This document shows positions 19,867 through 27,458 of a stretch of 33,545 bases of DNA, one piece after another. The translations under genes were made by a program, and so were the position numbers. Positions within the stretch are counted from its first letter, which is position 1; every line of letters starts with the position of its first letter. The notes below the pieces were generated by a model. It was not told the DNA's origin. It ran no database searches and saw only the letters and a list, made by a program, of their open reading frames with translations. Source of the DNA: a virus; the IMG/VR virus record IMGVR_UViG_3300000956_000068, positions 1 through 33,545 of that record. One strand, written 5' to 3'.

Positions 19867-20583
19867 ATGGCAGGTAAGAAGACAGCAAACAAAGTAGCTC
19901 CGGCAGCGGTGGCGGCGGTCGGTCTGGCGGCAATCGTGGCGGCGACGCAGGGCGAAGCGGGCTTTCTGTTCGCTCCCATCGATGAAGCGAACGCGCTGGT
20001 GGCCGAGGGCTTGATCGAAGTCAACCCGAAGGTTCCCAACACGCCGACGGGTCAGATTGCAGCGAGAGCCACTCCGAAGGGCATCGAACGTGCGCAGGCC
20101 GAAGCGTCGGACAGCGGTATGCCGGCCGGTGGCGCGCCCGCCTGGGGTTCTCCAGGCGTGCAGGCTCCCGAAGCCAGTGCTGAAGCCGAAGGTGAAGAAG
20201 GCGGCGAAGAAGGCGAAGACGAAGGTGAGTTTGTCATCGAGGACAACATCGAAATTCCGGAACCGAGCGGGCGCGGCGGTCGTACCGGGTCTTCGTACCC
20301 GTTCGAGAAGCTCAACGTTGGCCAGTCTTTCTTCGTCGCGAAGCCGTCGAAGAACCTCGCTTCCACCGTCTCCAGCGCGAACGCGCGTTACTCGGAAATC
20401 GTCAAGGACGACAAGGGCAACACCGTCATGACGAAGGACAAGAAGCAGAAGGACGTTCCGTTGCGCCGTCAGACGCGTCAGTTCATCGTTCGTGCCGTTA
20501 CGGAGAAGCGCAAGGACGCCAGCGGTAACGAAATCGAGGTGAAGGGTTCGCGCATCTGGCGTGTGGCTCCGAAGGCGGCGTAA
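19867..20583 (+). CDS. Probably abundant protein with Ala-rich N-terminus and YPFxxLxVGxSF domain
   Basis: The 238-residue protein has an Ala-rich start (MAGKKTANKVAPAAVAAVGL), which could be a weak membrane or packing helix, and a winged segment up to about residue 75. An acidic Glu/Gly linker at about 100-135 follows, then a C-terminal domain beginning SYPFEKLNVGQSFFV with a basic strand-rich end. That domain is shared with the 12520-12807 product. GC-rich, TTA-poor codons, its own promoter and a strong terminator indicate high expression, as for a structural or DNA-coating protein. Start at 19867 chosen from TAGGTATTACGAAC. Function unknown. Confidence 0.7.
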   Translation: MAGKKTANKVAPAAVAAVGLAAIVAATQGEAGFLFAPIDEANALVAEGLIEVNPKVPNTPTGQIAARATPKGIERAQAEASDSGMPAGGAPAWGSPGVQAPEASAEAEGEEGGEEGEDEGEFVIEDNIEIPEPSGRGGRTGSSYPFEKLNVGQSFFVAKPSKNLASTVSSANARYSEIVKDDKGNTVMTKDKKQKDVPLRRQTRQFIVRAVTEKRKDASGNEIEVKGSRIWRVAPKAA

Positions 20584-20639
20584 GCCAGCACAGCGGCTGG
20601 AACTAGGACCCCCTCCCGGTTGAAGTTCCTGCCAATGGG

Positions 20640-20676
20640 AAGGCCGGCTAGACCTCAAGCTAGCCGGCCTTTTTGC
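20640..20676 (+). terminator. Strong intrinsic terminator
   Basis: AAGGCCGGCTAG (20640-20651) and CTAGCCGGCCTT (20660-20671) form a 12-bp stem with an 8-base loop, followed by TTTTGCTTT. It isolates the 19867-20583 unit from the lysis genes. Confidence 0.9.
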
Positions 20677-20737
20677 TTTCTGGGTCGTTGTGTTTTAATC
20701 TCCGCGCGGAACGCTCCACGGCCGGGGACATGACGAC

Positions 20738-21214
20738 ATGCCAAATCGTTTGCTATTCCTGAGGCCACCGCCGCTGCCGCAGACGGAAGACGAAGAAGAA
20801 CAGCGGAAATACAGGGCTAAAGTCGCGGCGTACCACTACAAGCTGTCCATGGTGATGCTGGCCCTGATCGTGTTTACAGGCTGGGCCTTATCTCCGTTAG
20901 GCTTAGCTCGGGCGCAGAATGTCAAGCCGCAGATTCAAGAGGCGTTAGCGCCGGTCGAAGCTGAAGTTCAACAACTTAAAACGATACTGGCGCAAGTTAC
21001 GACTAATCAGGAGTTAAACGCTAAACGTTTGACGCGCTCGTTATCGAACAGTGTAGCGAGCGAAATGCGGTTTATGCAGGCGAAGCGTTGCAAGCTGTCA
21101 AACGCAGAAGAACAGGAACGTGAACGTCTATGGAACGAAATAGAACGTAAGCAAGACGAGTATCAAGAATTGCGAAACGAACGTTACAACCTTCCGAATT
21201 GCGCGGAGCTATGA
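20738..21214 (+). CDS. Single-TM protein with periplasmic coiled coil, lysis region
   Basis: The 158-residue protein has an acidic/basic N-terminal 33 residues, one hydrophobic helix at about 36-57 (LSMVMLALIVFTGWALSPLG), then a long charged helix (about 75-150) with coiled-coil character. It lies first in the lysis block and its stop overlaps the holin-like gene. A role as antiholin or lysis accessory is possible but inferred only from position and topology. The start follows a GGGGAC-type site. Confidence 0.6.
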   Translation: MPNRLLFLRPPPLPQTEDEEEQRKYRAKVAAYHYKLSMVMLALIVFTGWALSPLGLARAQNVKPQIQEALAPVEAEVQQLKTILAQVTTNQELNAKRLTRSLSNSVASEMRFMQAKRCKLSNAEEQERERLWNEIERKQDEYQELRNERYNLPNCAEL

Positions 21215-21216
21215 CA

Positions 21217-22410
21217 ATGAAATTGCAACTTGTTACTTACTGGCGCGATGCCTGGAAGTTCTGGAGCGTTAAGCTCGCGGCTCTGGGAACTGCGTTAGTA
21301 ACGTTTGCTACGTTATTTCCAGACGCGGCTTTGCAAGCTTGGTTCGCGTTACCGGATGAATTTAAGCAGGTCATTCCGCCGTCTTACGTGCAAGGATTTG
21401 GCGTCGTGTTGATGGCGCTTTCGCTGATTGCTCGAATTATCAAGCAACAAAAGCTGCAAGACGAACTATTGGCGCAAGGTAAGATTGTGCAGACTCCCAG
21501 CAAGCCCGAGGACGGTGCTAGGGACGAACGGCCGCCGTTAGCGATCCTTGCAACTATCTACCTGGGCATTGCGCTTTTGACGTATGGCTTGGCTGCGCAG
21601 GCTGCTGTCAATGTCAACTACGTTTACGAAGTGTATATCAAGCGTGGCGGTACCACGCAGTTTCCGAGCTATCGATCTAGCGACGAAGCAGCAGCGAAGC
21701 TGGCTTGCCGAAATGCGATAGCCCAGAAGGCCGCGAACGAAACGGTTGACGTCACTTACACCTGTACTTCGCCGCAGCTGTTAGGCATTGTCGACTACAC
21801 GGCAACGCCCACAACGTTACCGGCTCCGGTGAACTTTACCGGCGTTCTGAGTTCAACGAACCCTTCAACACAAATTTCGTTAGGGTGGTCAGCAGTTAGC
21901 GGCGCGGCTGCGTATGATATCGAACGGTGCCAGAGTGCAACCTGTACGAATTTTACGCGGCTTAGCTGTTACGTCGGTGTTAACCGTGCTGTCGGATCGC
22001 TCACCCCTGGAACGACATACCGTTTCCGAATTAGAGCGTCACGGGATACAGCGTGTAGCGCGACAGCGGGCAATCTCGGTAGCTGGTCTTCGATTGTTAA
22101 CGTAACGACGCAAGCCAGCGTAGCGTTTATAGCGGTTTTGAATTGGACCTATAGCGATCCTGGCGATCAAGACGGCGTGCCTGTTGAGCGACTTATCCCA
22201 GATGCAGAAGGCTTTCGTATCGTTTACGGTAACAGTCGAGACGCGGCGAATAACCCGATATTCGACAGGACTATTGACATACCGAACCCGGTTGCAAGAA
22301 CGTATATCGTCGAGAACTTAACGCCGGGAACTTGGCATTTCGCCGTGAAGACGTACGGCGGCGGCAACGAAAGCGTGCCGAGTGTGACGCAATTCAAGAC
22401 AATCAGTTGA
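21217..22410 (+). CDS. Holin-like domain fused to two fibronectin type III domains
   Basis: The 397-residue protein begins like phage holins. MKLQLVTYWRDAWKFWSVKL leads into TM1 (about 17-34), a Pro-containing loop with LPDEFKQVIPPSYVQGF, TM2 (about 60-75), then a basic cytoplasmic stretch. A third hydrophobic segment at 106-129 (PPLAILATIYLGIALLTYGL) ends AQAA, resembling a signal anchor. Two FN3 domains follow. The first (about 200-299) has LGWSAVSGAAAYDIERCQ and LTPGTTYRFRIRA. The second (about 303-397) has LTPGTWHFAVKTY. With an N-in topology the FN3 part would be periplasmic. Start at 21217 chosen from GGAG eight bases upstream. Holins normally end near residue 90, so this is an unusual fusion. 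Confidence 0.7.
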   Translation: MKLQLVTYWRDAWKFWSVKLAALGTALVTFATLFPDAALQAWFALPDEFKQVIPPSYVQGFGVVLMALSLIARIIKQQKLQDELLAQGKIVQTPSKPEDGARDERPPLAILATIYLGIALLTYGLAAQAAVNVNYVYEVYIKRGGTTQFPSYRSSDEAAAKLACRNAIAQKAANETVDVTYTCTSPQLLGIVDYTATPTTLPAPVNFTGVLSSTNPSTQISLGWSAVSGAAAYDIERCQSATCTNFTRLSCYVGVNRAVGSLTPGTTYRFRIRASRDTACSATAGNLGSWSSIVNVTTQASVAFIAVLNWTYSDPGDQDGVPVERLIPDAEGFRIVYGNSRDAANNPIFDRTIDIPNPVARTYIVENLTPGTWHFAVKTYGGGNESVPSVTQFKTIS

Positions 22411-22538
22411 CGTAACGGTACAACGTCGGGTAGCTTCGGCGGGCTTATTAACTGGCGGGCTATATCATGGGCGACCTTATCGACATTTTAACGCTTGCCA
22501 GTACTCTCTACGTCGTTTACCTACTGAGGTTCAATATC

Positions 22539-22817
22539 ATGCCGAAACAATCCGAAATCGCAACTGGGCTGCAGCAGGCCAACGCGCAGCTGGGCAAGGT
22601 GCATACCGAAGTTCAGGGCCTGAAGGACGACTTCGAAGCCCTGCGCGAAGCGTATGAAGCCGAAGACGGCGAAGCGTCGCCCGAAGTCGTCGAAGCCTTC
22701 AGCCAGCTTCAGACGCGGTTGAACGGCGTCGATGAACTGATTGCTGACGTATCTCCGGCGCCCGAAGCTGGCACCGGAACCAGTACCCCTCCTGCGGTCG
22801 AAGGGGCGCAGAGCTAA
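22539..22817 (+). CDS. Small acidic coiled-coil protein, probably highly expressed
   Basis: The 92-residue product MPKQSEIATGLQQANAQLGK... is a predicted helical coiled coil (about 1-70) with a Pro/Thr/Ala-rich acidic tail. GAGGTTCAATATC precedes the ATG at 22539. The frame is open 24 codons further upstream to 22467, adding a hydrophobic segment (ILTLASTLYVVYLLRF), so a membrane-anchored longer form is possible. Codons become markedly GC-rich only from 22539, and a strong terminator follows. Role unknown; possibly a structural or lysis-associated protein. Confidence 0.6.
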   Translation: MPKQSEIATGLQQANAQLGKVHTEVQGLKDDFEALREAYEAEDGEASPEVVEAFSQLQTRLNGVDELIADVSPAPEAGTGTSTPPAVEGAQS

Positions 22818-22842
22818 CCCGCCAGATTAGCTTTGCACTACA

Positions 22843-22873
22843 GCCGGGAGTGGCAACGCTCCCGGCTTTTTTA
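22843..22873 (+). terminator. Strong intrinsic terminator
   Basis: GCCGGGAG (22843-22850) and CTCCCGGC (22859-22866) form an 8-bp GC stem around an 8-base loop, followed directly by TTTTTTA. It ends the transcript of the 22539-22817 gene. Confidence 0.9.
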
Positions 22874-22885
22874 TGGGAGCGACCT

Positions 22886-23404
22886 ATGTACGGTGTTGAC
22901 CCTCGTCAGTTTCTGAAGTTCGTTGTGATACCGACGTTACAGCGAATTCGTCTACATTCGGAAGTCGCGGTAGCGTTGACTTTGGGTACATGCTTGAAGG
23001 AGTCGTTGTTGAAGTACGTAGTTCAGCGACCGAACGGCCCTGCGCTAGGCTTTGGTCAAATGGAGCCGTTTACGCATGATGATTTATGGCGTACCTTCTT
23101 GCCTCAGTTTCCGCAGTTGTCCGCTCAAGTCACAAGATTGACCGGTTATCTGGAAGGCTTGAGCGTACCGCCGGCCTCCGAACTGATTGGCAACGCGTTC
23201 TACGCAGTTGCTATGACACGAGTTAGGTATTATCGCGTCGAAGAAGCGTTACCTGTATTTAGTGAACATTCCGATTTAAACGCACTATCTTTAGCGCGTT
23301 ACTGGAAGAAACATTACAACACGTCGGAAGGTAAGGGTAACGTTGAAGAAGCTTTACCGCATTTTCAAGAGGCAATAGCGTTATGGGCATCGTCGAAATT
23401 TTAA
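22886..23404 (+). CDS. Lysozyme/transglycosylase-like protein, probable endolysin
   Basis: The 172-residue protein contains LTLGTCLKESLLKYVVQ followed by NGPALGFGQMEPFTHDDLW. It resembles phage lysozyme-like proteins in which the Glu of a GTxxxES segment (here E39) is catalytic and a GPAxGxxQMEP loop lines the groove. It would cleave the glycan strands of peptidoglycan. There is no signal peptide, so export would need the holin. GGGAGCGACCT precedes the ATG at 22886. It lies between holin-like and spanin genes, the expected lysis order. Family assignment is by pattern memory. Confidence 0.65.
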   Translation: MYGVDPRQFLKFVVIPTLQRIRLHSEVAVALTLGTCLKESLLKYVVQRPNGPALGFGQMEPFTHDDLWRTFLPQFPQLSAQVTRLTGYLEGLSVPPASELIGNAFYAVAMTRVRYYRVEEALPVFSEHSDLNALSLARYWKKHYNTSEGKGNVEEALPHFQEAIALWASSKF

Positions 23405-23625
23405 TTGCAGCACTCGCTTTGCTTGGTGTTGGCGGAGCCTACGTCAAAGGTCGAATTGACGCGCGTAAGAAAAGCGACGCTGAACGCATCAAAGGCCAAC
23501 TGGCAGCGGAGCGCAGACGAAATGAAACACTTCAAAAAGCTAACGAAGTTGATGACAGTATCAATTCTTCTGATATTGCCGACGTTCATCGGCGGTTGCG
23601 CAACCGATGGACCCGTGATAATTGA
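23383..23625 (+). CDS. Inner-membrane spanin (Rz-like)
   Basis: The 80-residue protein has one N-terminal hydrophobic helix (VEILIAALALLGVGGAYVKG) followed by a highly charged coiled-coil helix (ARKKSDAERIKGQLAAERRR), the layout of i-spanins. It is shorter than lambda Rz (153). It overlaps the endolysin gene by 22 bases and contains the start of the outer-membrane spanin in another frame, the typical Rz/Rz1 arrangement. It would connect inner and outer membrane with its partner in the last step of lysis. Confidence 0.8.
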   Translation: MGIVEILIAALALLGVGGAYVKGRIDARKKSDAERIKGQLAAERRRNETLQKANEVDDSINSSDIADVHRRLRNRWTRDN

Positions 23626-23860
23626 CAGCGGCTGTGAATGGAGCAAGCCCATATACGTAAGTAAGGATGACGTTCTAACGGACGAAACAGCTAAACGTAT
23701 ATTGAGTCACAATGAAATTGTTGCAGCCCTTTGTACCGGTGGACCTAGCCGCGCCCCCGTCGTCAAGACAAGGCCCGGTAGTGGACGAAACACCGGACGA
23801 AGAGATGGCGAAGAAGGAGCGGTTCGCGGAACTACTCTTGAAGGAAGACGACCCCTTTAA
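23522..23860 (+). CDS. Outer-membrane spanin lipoprotein (Rz1-like)
   Basis: MKHFKKLTKLMTVSILLILP is a lipoprotein signal peptide ending in the lipobox IGGC with the acylated Cys at residue 26. CEWSKPIYVSKDDVLTDETA and a further segment ending ALC follow, a sequence familiar from phage o-spanins. The gene starts inside the i-spanin gene in another frame. The last ~35 residues (from 23756) are Arg/Gly-rich and overlap the terminase small-subunit frame, so the conserved part ends near residue 78 and the tail may be incidental. The upstream open frame to 23405 is ignored because it lacks a signal sequence. Confidence 0.8.
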   Translation: MKHFKKLTKLMTVSILLILPTFIGGCATDGPVIIDSGCEWSKPIYVSKDDVLTDETAKRILSHNEIVAALCTGGPSRAPVVKTRPGSGRNTGRRDGEEGAVRGTTLEGRRPL

Positions 23861-24269
23861 AGTCGGTCTGATTGTTTATCCCGATAACACTCCGCGCGCT
23901 CTCTGGGTTGCGAATCATTGGCCGAATGACCCTGACGTTATTGCTATTCGCAAATCGCTAGTTGACTCTGAAGGCGAACTTTCGTTTCTTCCTACCGAGG
24001 CCGACGCGTCTAAACTGGCCTGGAACATTGCCAGGAACGAAACTGTCGACGTTGAGCAACGTTTAAGAGCGTTAGAGCTATACGGCAAGTTAAGAGGACA
24101 CATTAAACGGCCTGACGTTGTTGTTCAAACCAATACTCAAACAAACATCATTCAGAGTAACGTCATGGTCGTTAGAGACTTTGGCGGCGTCGATCAATGG
24201 GAAAAGCGGGCCATAGCTCAGCAAAAGGAATTGAAGGCCGAAGTAATTAAAGATGTCAGCCGTTCTTAA
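23712..24269 (+). CDS. Terminase small subunit (probable)
   Basis: The 185-residue protein lies directly before the large terminase gene and overlaps it by 17 bases. After a Pro-rich start, residues 32-130 are helical with the segments FAELLLKEDDPFKVGLIVYP and LAWNIARNETVDVEQRLRAL, which fit a DNA-binding/oligomerising TerS. It would recognise the packaging site and feed DNA to the large subunit. The start is uncertain: 23712 (TGAGTCACA upstream) or 23805 (weak GAAGAG). The first overlaps the o-spanin gene by 149 bases. Assignment is mainly by position. Confidence 0.65.
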   Translation: MKLLQPFVPVDLAAPPSSRQGPVVDETPDEEMAKKERFAELLLKEDDPFKVGLIVYPDNTPRALWVANHWPNDPDVIAIRKSLVDSEGELSFLPTEADASKLAWNIARNETVDVEQRLRALELYGKLRGHIKRPDVVVQTNTQTNIIQSNVMVVRDFGGVDQWEKRAIAQQKELKAEVIKDVSRS

Positions 24270-25908
24270 AGAAGCAATCCAAGACGCGCTTCAGCCTCAG
24301 CCGACTCCGGAAGAAGCGGCAGCTGTTAATGTAGTGTGGGAACCGATACCCGGAACTAGTCAAGACCTAGCGTTATCCTGTCCTTGTCAATCAATTCTTT
24401 ACCACGGTACTCGCGGCGGCGGTAAGACGGCTATACAGTTAATGCGCTTTCGTGCTCGCGTCGGACTTGGCTATGGCGCGTATTGGCGCGGCGTTATCTT
24501 TGACCGTGAATTTAAGAATCTGTCCGATATCGTTACGCAGTCGAAGCGATTCTTCAAACTGTTTGGCGATGGTGCCGAGTTCAAAGAATCGGCGCAGGAA
24601 TATAAATGGGTCTGGCCGACAGGCGAGGAACTGTTATTCCGGCATGCCAAGAAGATAACCGACTATGACGCGTTTCATGGCCATGAGTACCCGTTCATCG
24701 GCTTTAACGAGTTAACGAAGCACGGTACAGGCGACCTGTATTACAAGCTGTTATCAACTAATCGTTCCTCGTTTGCTCCTGAACTGCATACGCCACATGA
24801 CAAGGTAGCGCCGGGCACGCCTGGAGCGATTGAAGGTATTGACCGCATTTGGCGTTTGTATAAGACAGCTAATCGTCAGCCGCTTCCGCCTATACCGTTA
24901 GAGGTATTCAATACAACGAATCCTAGTGGCCGTGGTCGTGCTTGGGTCAAGCGCGACATGATTGATGTAGCGGAGCCGGGTCAGGTTGTTCGTACTTCGT
25001 TTGAAGTCTTTAATCCTCAGACGCAACAAGACGAAACAATAACCATAACGCACGTTCACATATTCAGTAGCTGGCGAGAAAATAAATTCATATCGCCGTT
25101 GTATGTAGCGGAGCTGATGAAGATTAGTGACCCGAACTTGCGTCGGGCTTGGCTGTTGGGCGATTGGAGTGTGACGACCGGCGGAGCGTTAGATGATTTG
25201 TGGAACGACGACAAGCATATATTGCCATCTGGATTTGTGCCGCCGAAGAACTGGCGCTTAGATCGCGCTTTCGACTGGGGTTCTACAACGCCGTTTGCCG
25301 TTGGCTGGTTCGCTGAATCGAATGGTGAAGAAGCAACGTTACCGGACGGTTCGATATTTTGCCCTCCAGCTGGAACGTTAGTGATGTTTCGTGAATGGTA
25401 TGGCTGTACCAAAGACGAAAAAGGACGTTTGCAGATTGGTAAGAATAAAGGTTTGAAAATGTCGTCAACGAAGGTCGCTGAAGGCATTAAGGAGCGCGAA
25501 ATAGAATGGATGAAGCGCGGCTATATGAAGTCACAGCCGCACGGCGGGCCGGCCGACAATCAAATTAGAAATGTTGTTGACGAGAGCAATGACACCATTG
25601 AACTCAAAATGCAGAATGTTGGCATCTTCTGGACGAACTCGGATAAATCTCCAGGCTCCAACGCAGTCGGCTTGCAGGTCATACGCGACCGGTTAGAGTC
25701 CGCAGTGACAGGAGAAGGCAAAGCGTTGTATGTTACGCGGGATTGCCCGGCTACGCTGGAACTGGTTCCCCCGATTCCCCGCGACGAAGAAAAGCCCGAC
25801 GAAGCGGACCCGGACTACGAAAACCATCTGTACGACATGATTAAGTACCGCTGTCTTGCAGGCAATAGCAGCGCTCAAGGTCAAATTACTGTCAGGTTTG
25901 CTAACTGA
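24253..25908 (+). CDS. terL: Terminase large subunit
   Basis: The 551-residue packaging motor has Walker A HGTRGGGKTA at residues 51-60, a Walker B region YPFIGFNELT with the catalytic Glu near residue 153, and a coupling segment LSTNRSS. The C-terminal nuclease begins with DRAFDWGSTTPFAVGWF near residue 336, its first metal-binding Asp in DWG. Family length and order are normal for a Terminase_6/TerL. It is followed by the portal, as expected, and uses AT-richer codons with frequent TTA, consistent with modest expression. Confidence 0.92.
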   Translation: MSAVLKEAIQDALQPQPTPEEAAAVNVVWEPIPGTSQDLALSCPCQSILYHGTRGGGKTAIQLMRFRARVGLGYGAYWRGVIFDREFKNLSDIVTQSKRFFKLFGDGAEFKESAQEYKWVWPTGEELLFRHAKKITDYDAFHGHEYPFIGFNELTKHGTGDLYYKLLSTNRSSFAPELHTPHDKVAPGTPGAIEGIDRIWRLYKTANRQPLPPIPLEVFNTTNPSGRGRAWVKRDMIDVAEPGQVVRTSFEVFNPQTQQDETITITHVHIFSSWRENKFISPLYVAELMKISDPNLRRAWLLGDWSVTTGGALDDLWNDDKHILPSGFVPPKNWRLDRAFDWGSTTPFAVGWFAESNGEEATLPDGSIFCPPAGTLVMFREWYGCTKDEKGRLQIGKNKGLKMSSTKVAEGIKEREIEWMKRGYMKSQPHGGPADNQIRNVVDESNDTIELKMQNVGIFWTNSDKSPGSNAVGLQVIRDRLESAVTGEGKALYVTRDCPATLELVPPIPRDEEKPDEADPDYENHLYDMIKYRCLAGNSSAQGQITVRFAN

Positions 25909-25919
25909 AGGTTCCAATC

Positions 25920-27449
25920 ATGGCATTCGAAACAAGTAGCCCGGATAGCAGCAGAACGGATTCTGTGACTTCAATTCGAAAGGATTTGTACGAACGCTTC
26001 GAAGAATACGACTTAATCGAAGATTGTCTAGCCGGTGGCAAAGCGGTAAAGAAAAGGAAGGAGAAGTATTTACCGATTCCGGATGCTACGAACCCAGACA
26101 CAACAGCACGAGACGCGCGCTACGAAGCTTATATAACGCGGGCTGTCTTCTACAACGTTACCCAGCGCACGGCGTTAGGTTTGATTGGCGAAATCTTTAG
26201 CCGGGACCCTGAAGTAAAAGTTCCGGCTAGCCTGGAAGACGTTGTGACCGATAGCAGCGGCGGTGGTATCAGCCTTGAACAGCTCGCCCGTCAAGGTTGC
26301 TGGTACGCGCTGGGCTATGGTCGCGGAGGTTTGTTTGTTGACTATCCTCCGTCGGACGGTCCAACGTCGAAAGCCGAACAGAAGGCCGGCAACGTTCGCG
26401 CGACTATCTCTATGTATGACGCGAAGAGCGTTATTAACTGGCGCGTTAAGAAACGCAATTCAAAGCTTGTCTTGTCTCTTACTGTGTTAAAGGAAGAATA
26501 CACAATTGAAGACGACGGCTTTCAAACCAAGACCGGTATTCAGTATCGCGAACTTAGGCTAGGGCCTGGAGACGTTTACTACGTTCAATTGTGGAGGCCG
26601 AAGGACGTGGAGAACATTTCCGGCGGCTACGAACCTTACGGTGCTCCTTACTATCCAAAAGACGGCAGAGGCAATCCGCTTACCGATATCCCGTTTACGT
26701 TCTTTGGTTCGCGTGACAACGAACCATCAATTGATCCGCCGCCGCTGTACGATATGGCGGATATCAACATAGCGCATTATCGAAACAGTGCAGACTTCGA
26801 AGAAACGGTTTTTGTCGTTGGTCAGCCGACGTTATGCGTTACCGGCTTAACGAAGGAATGGTACGAAGGTGTTTTAAACAAGGTCATACCGTTCGGTTCG
26901 CGCGCAGGCTTGCCGTTGCCGAAGGACGCTGACGCGAAGATATTGCAGGTCGAAGAGACTGCAATGGCCAAGGAAGCGATGGAGCACAAGGAAAAACAAA
27001 TGGTCGCTCTCGGCGCCAAAATCGTAGAGAATCGCGACGTACAGCGTACCGCGACCGAAGCGAAGGGCGACAAGGCTACCGAACAGTCAGTTCTTGGCGC
27101 CGTCGCTAAGAACGTCTCCAGCGCGATCAAATGGGCTTTGGAATGGTGCGCGGTTTTTCACAACACGGCGGAGGCAGGGATAGAGTTCAAATTGAATACC
27201 GATTTCGAGCTAGCCAAGCTTTCGGCCGAGGATCGCGAAGCGGTCGTTAAGAACTGGCTTGACGGCGCTCTTAGCTGGACTGAAATGCGCTCCGTTATGC
27301 GCAAGGCCGGTATAGCGTCAATGGATGACGAGAAGGCCAAAGCTGAAATTGAAAAGGACAAGACAGCTGAAATCGAAAAAGCGGCCAAACAGCTTGGCAT
27401 GGAAACAAAAGCCGTTACGGACAATTCGCCGCCACCAGCTGCGGCTTAG
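25920..27449 (+). CDS. Portal protein, DUF4055 type
   Basis: The 509-residue protein has the pattern of DUF4055 phage portals: an N-terminal helix region with KRKEKYLPIPDATN, then YNVTQRTALGLIGEIFSRDP and GRGGLFVDYPP. A central beta region contains DIPFTFFGSRDNEPS and DMADINIAHYRNSADFEETV. A C-terminal helical domain with Glu/Lys repeats ends PPPAAA. It would form the dodecameric ring at the capsid vertex. GAAGGTTCCAATC precedes the ATG. The order TerL-portal-head morphogenesis supports the call. Confidence 0.85.
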   Translation: MAFETSSPDSSRTDSVTSIRKDLYERFEEYDLIEDCLAGGKAVKKRKEKYLPIPDATNPDTTARDARYEAYITRAVFYNVTQRTALGLIGEIFSRDPEVKVPASLEDVVTDSSGGGISLEQLARQGCWYALGYGRGGLFVDYPPSDGPTSKAEQKAGNVRATISMYDAKSVINWRVKKRNSKLVLSLTVLKEEYTIEDDGFQTKTGIQYRELRLGPGDVYYVQLWRPKDVENISGGYEPYGAPYYPKDGRGNPLTDIPFTFFGSRDNEPSIDPPPLYDMADINIAHYRNSADFEETVFVVGQPTLCVTGLTKEWYEGVLNKVIPFGSRAGLPLPKDADAKILQVEETAMAKEAMEHKEKQMVALGAKIVENRDVQRTATEAKGDKATEQSVLGAVAKNVSSAIKWALEWCAVFHNTAEAGIEFKLNTDFELAKLSAEDREAVVKNWLDGALSWTEMRSVMRKAGIASMDDEKAKAEIEKDKTAEIEKAAKQLGMETKAVTDNSPPPAAA

Positions 27450-27458
27450 TGTGGGCAA

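Noticed and set aside
19831-20658. Long minus-strand open frame of 275 codons opposite the 19867-20583 gene
   Set aside because: A shadow of GC-rich codon use on the other strand. It is Arg-rich without motifs and reads against a well-formed promoter and terminator.
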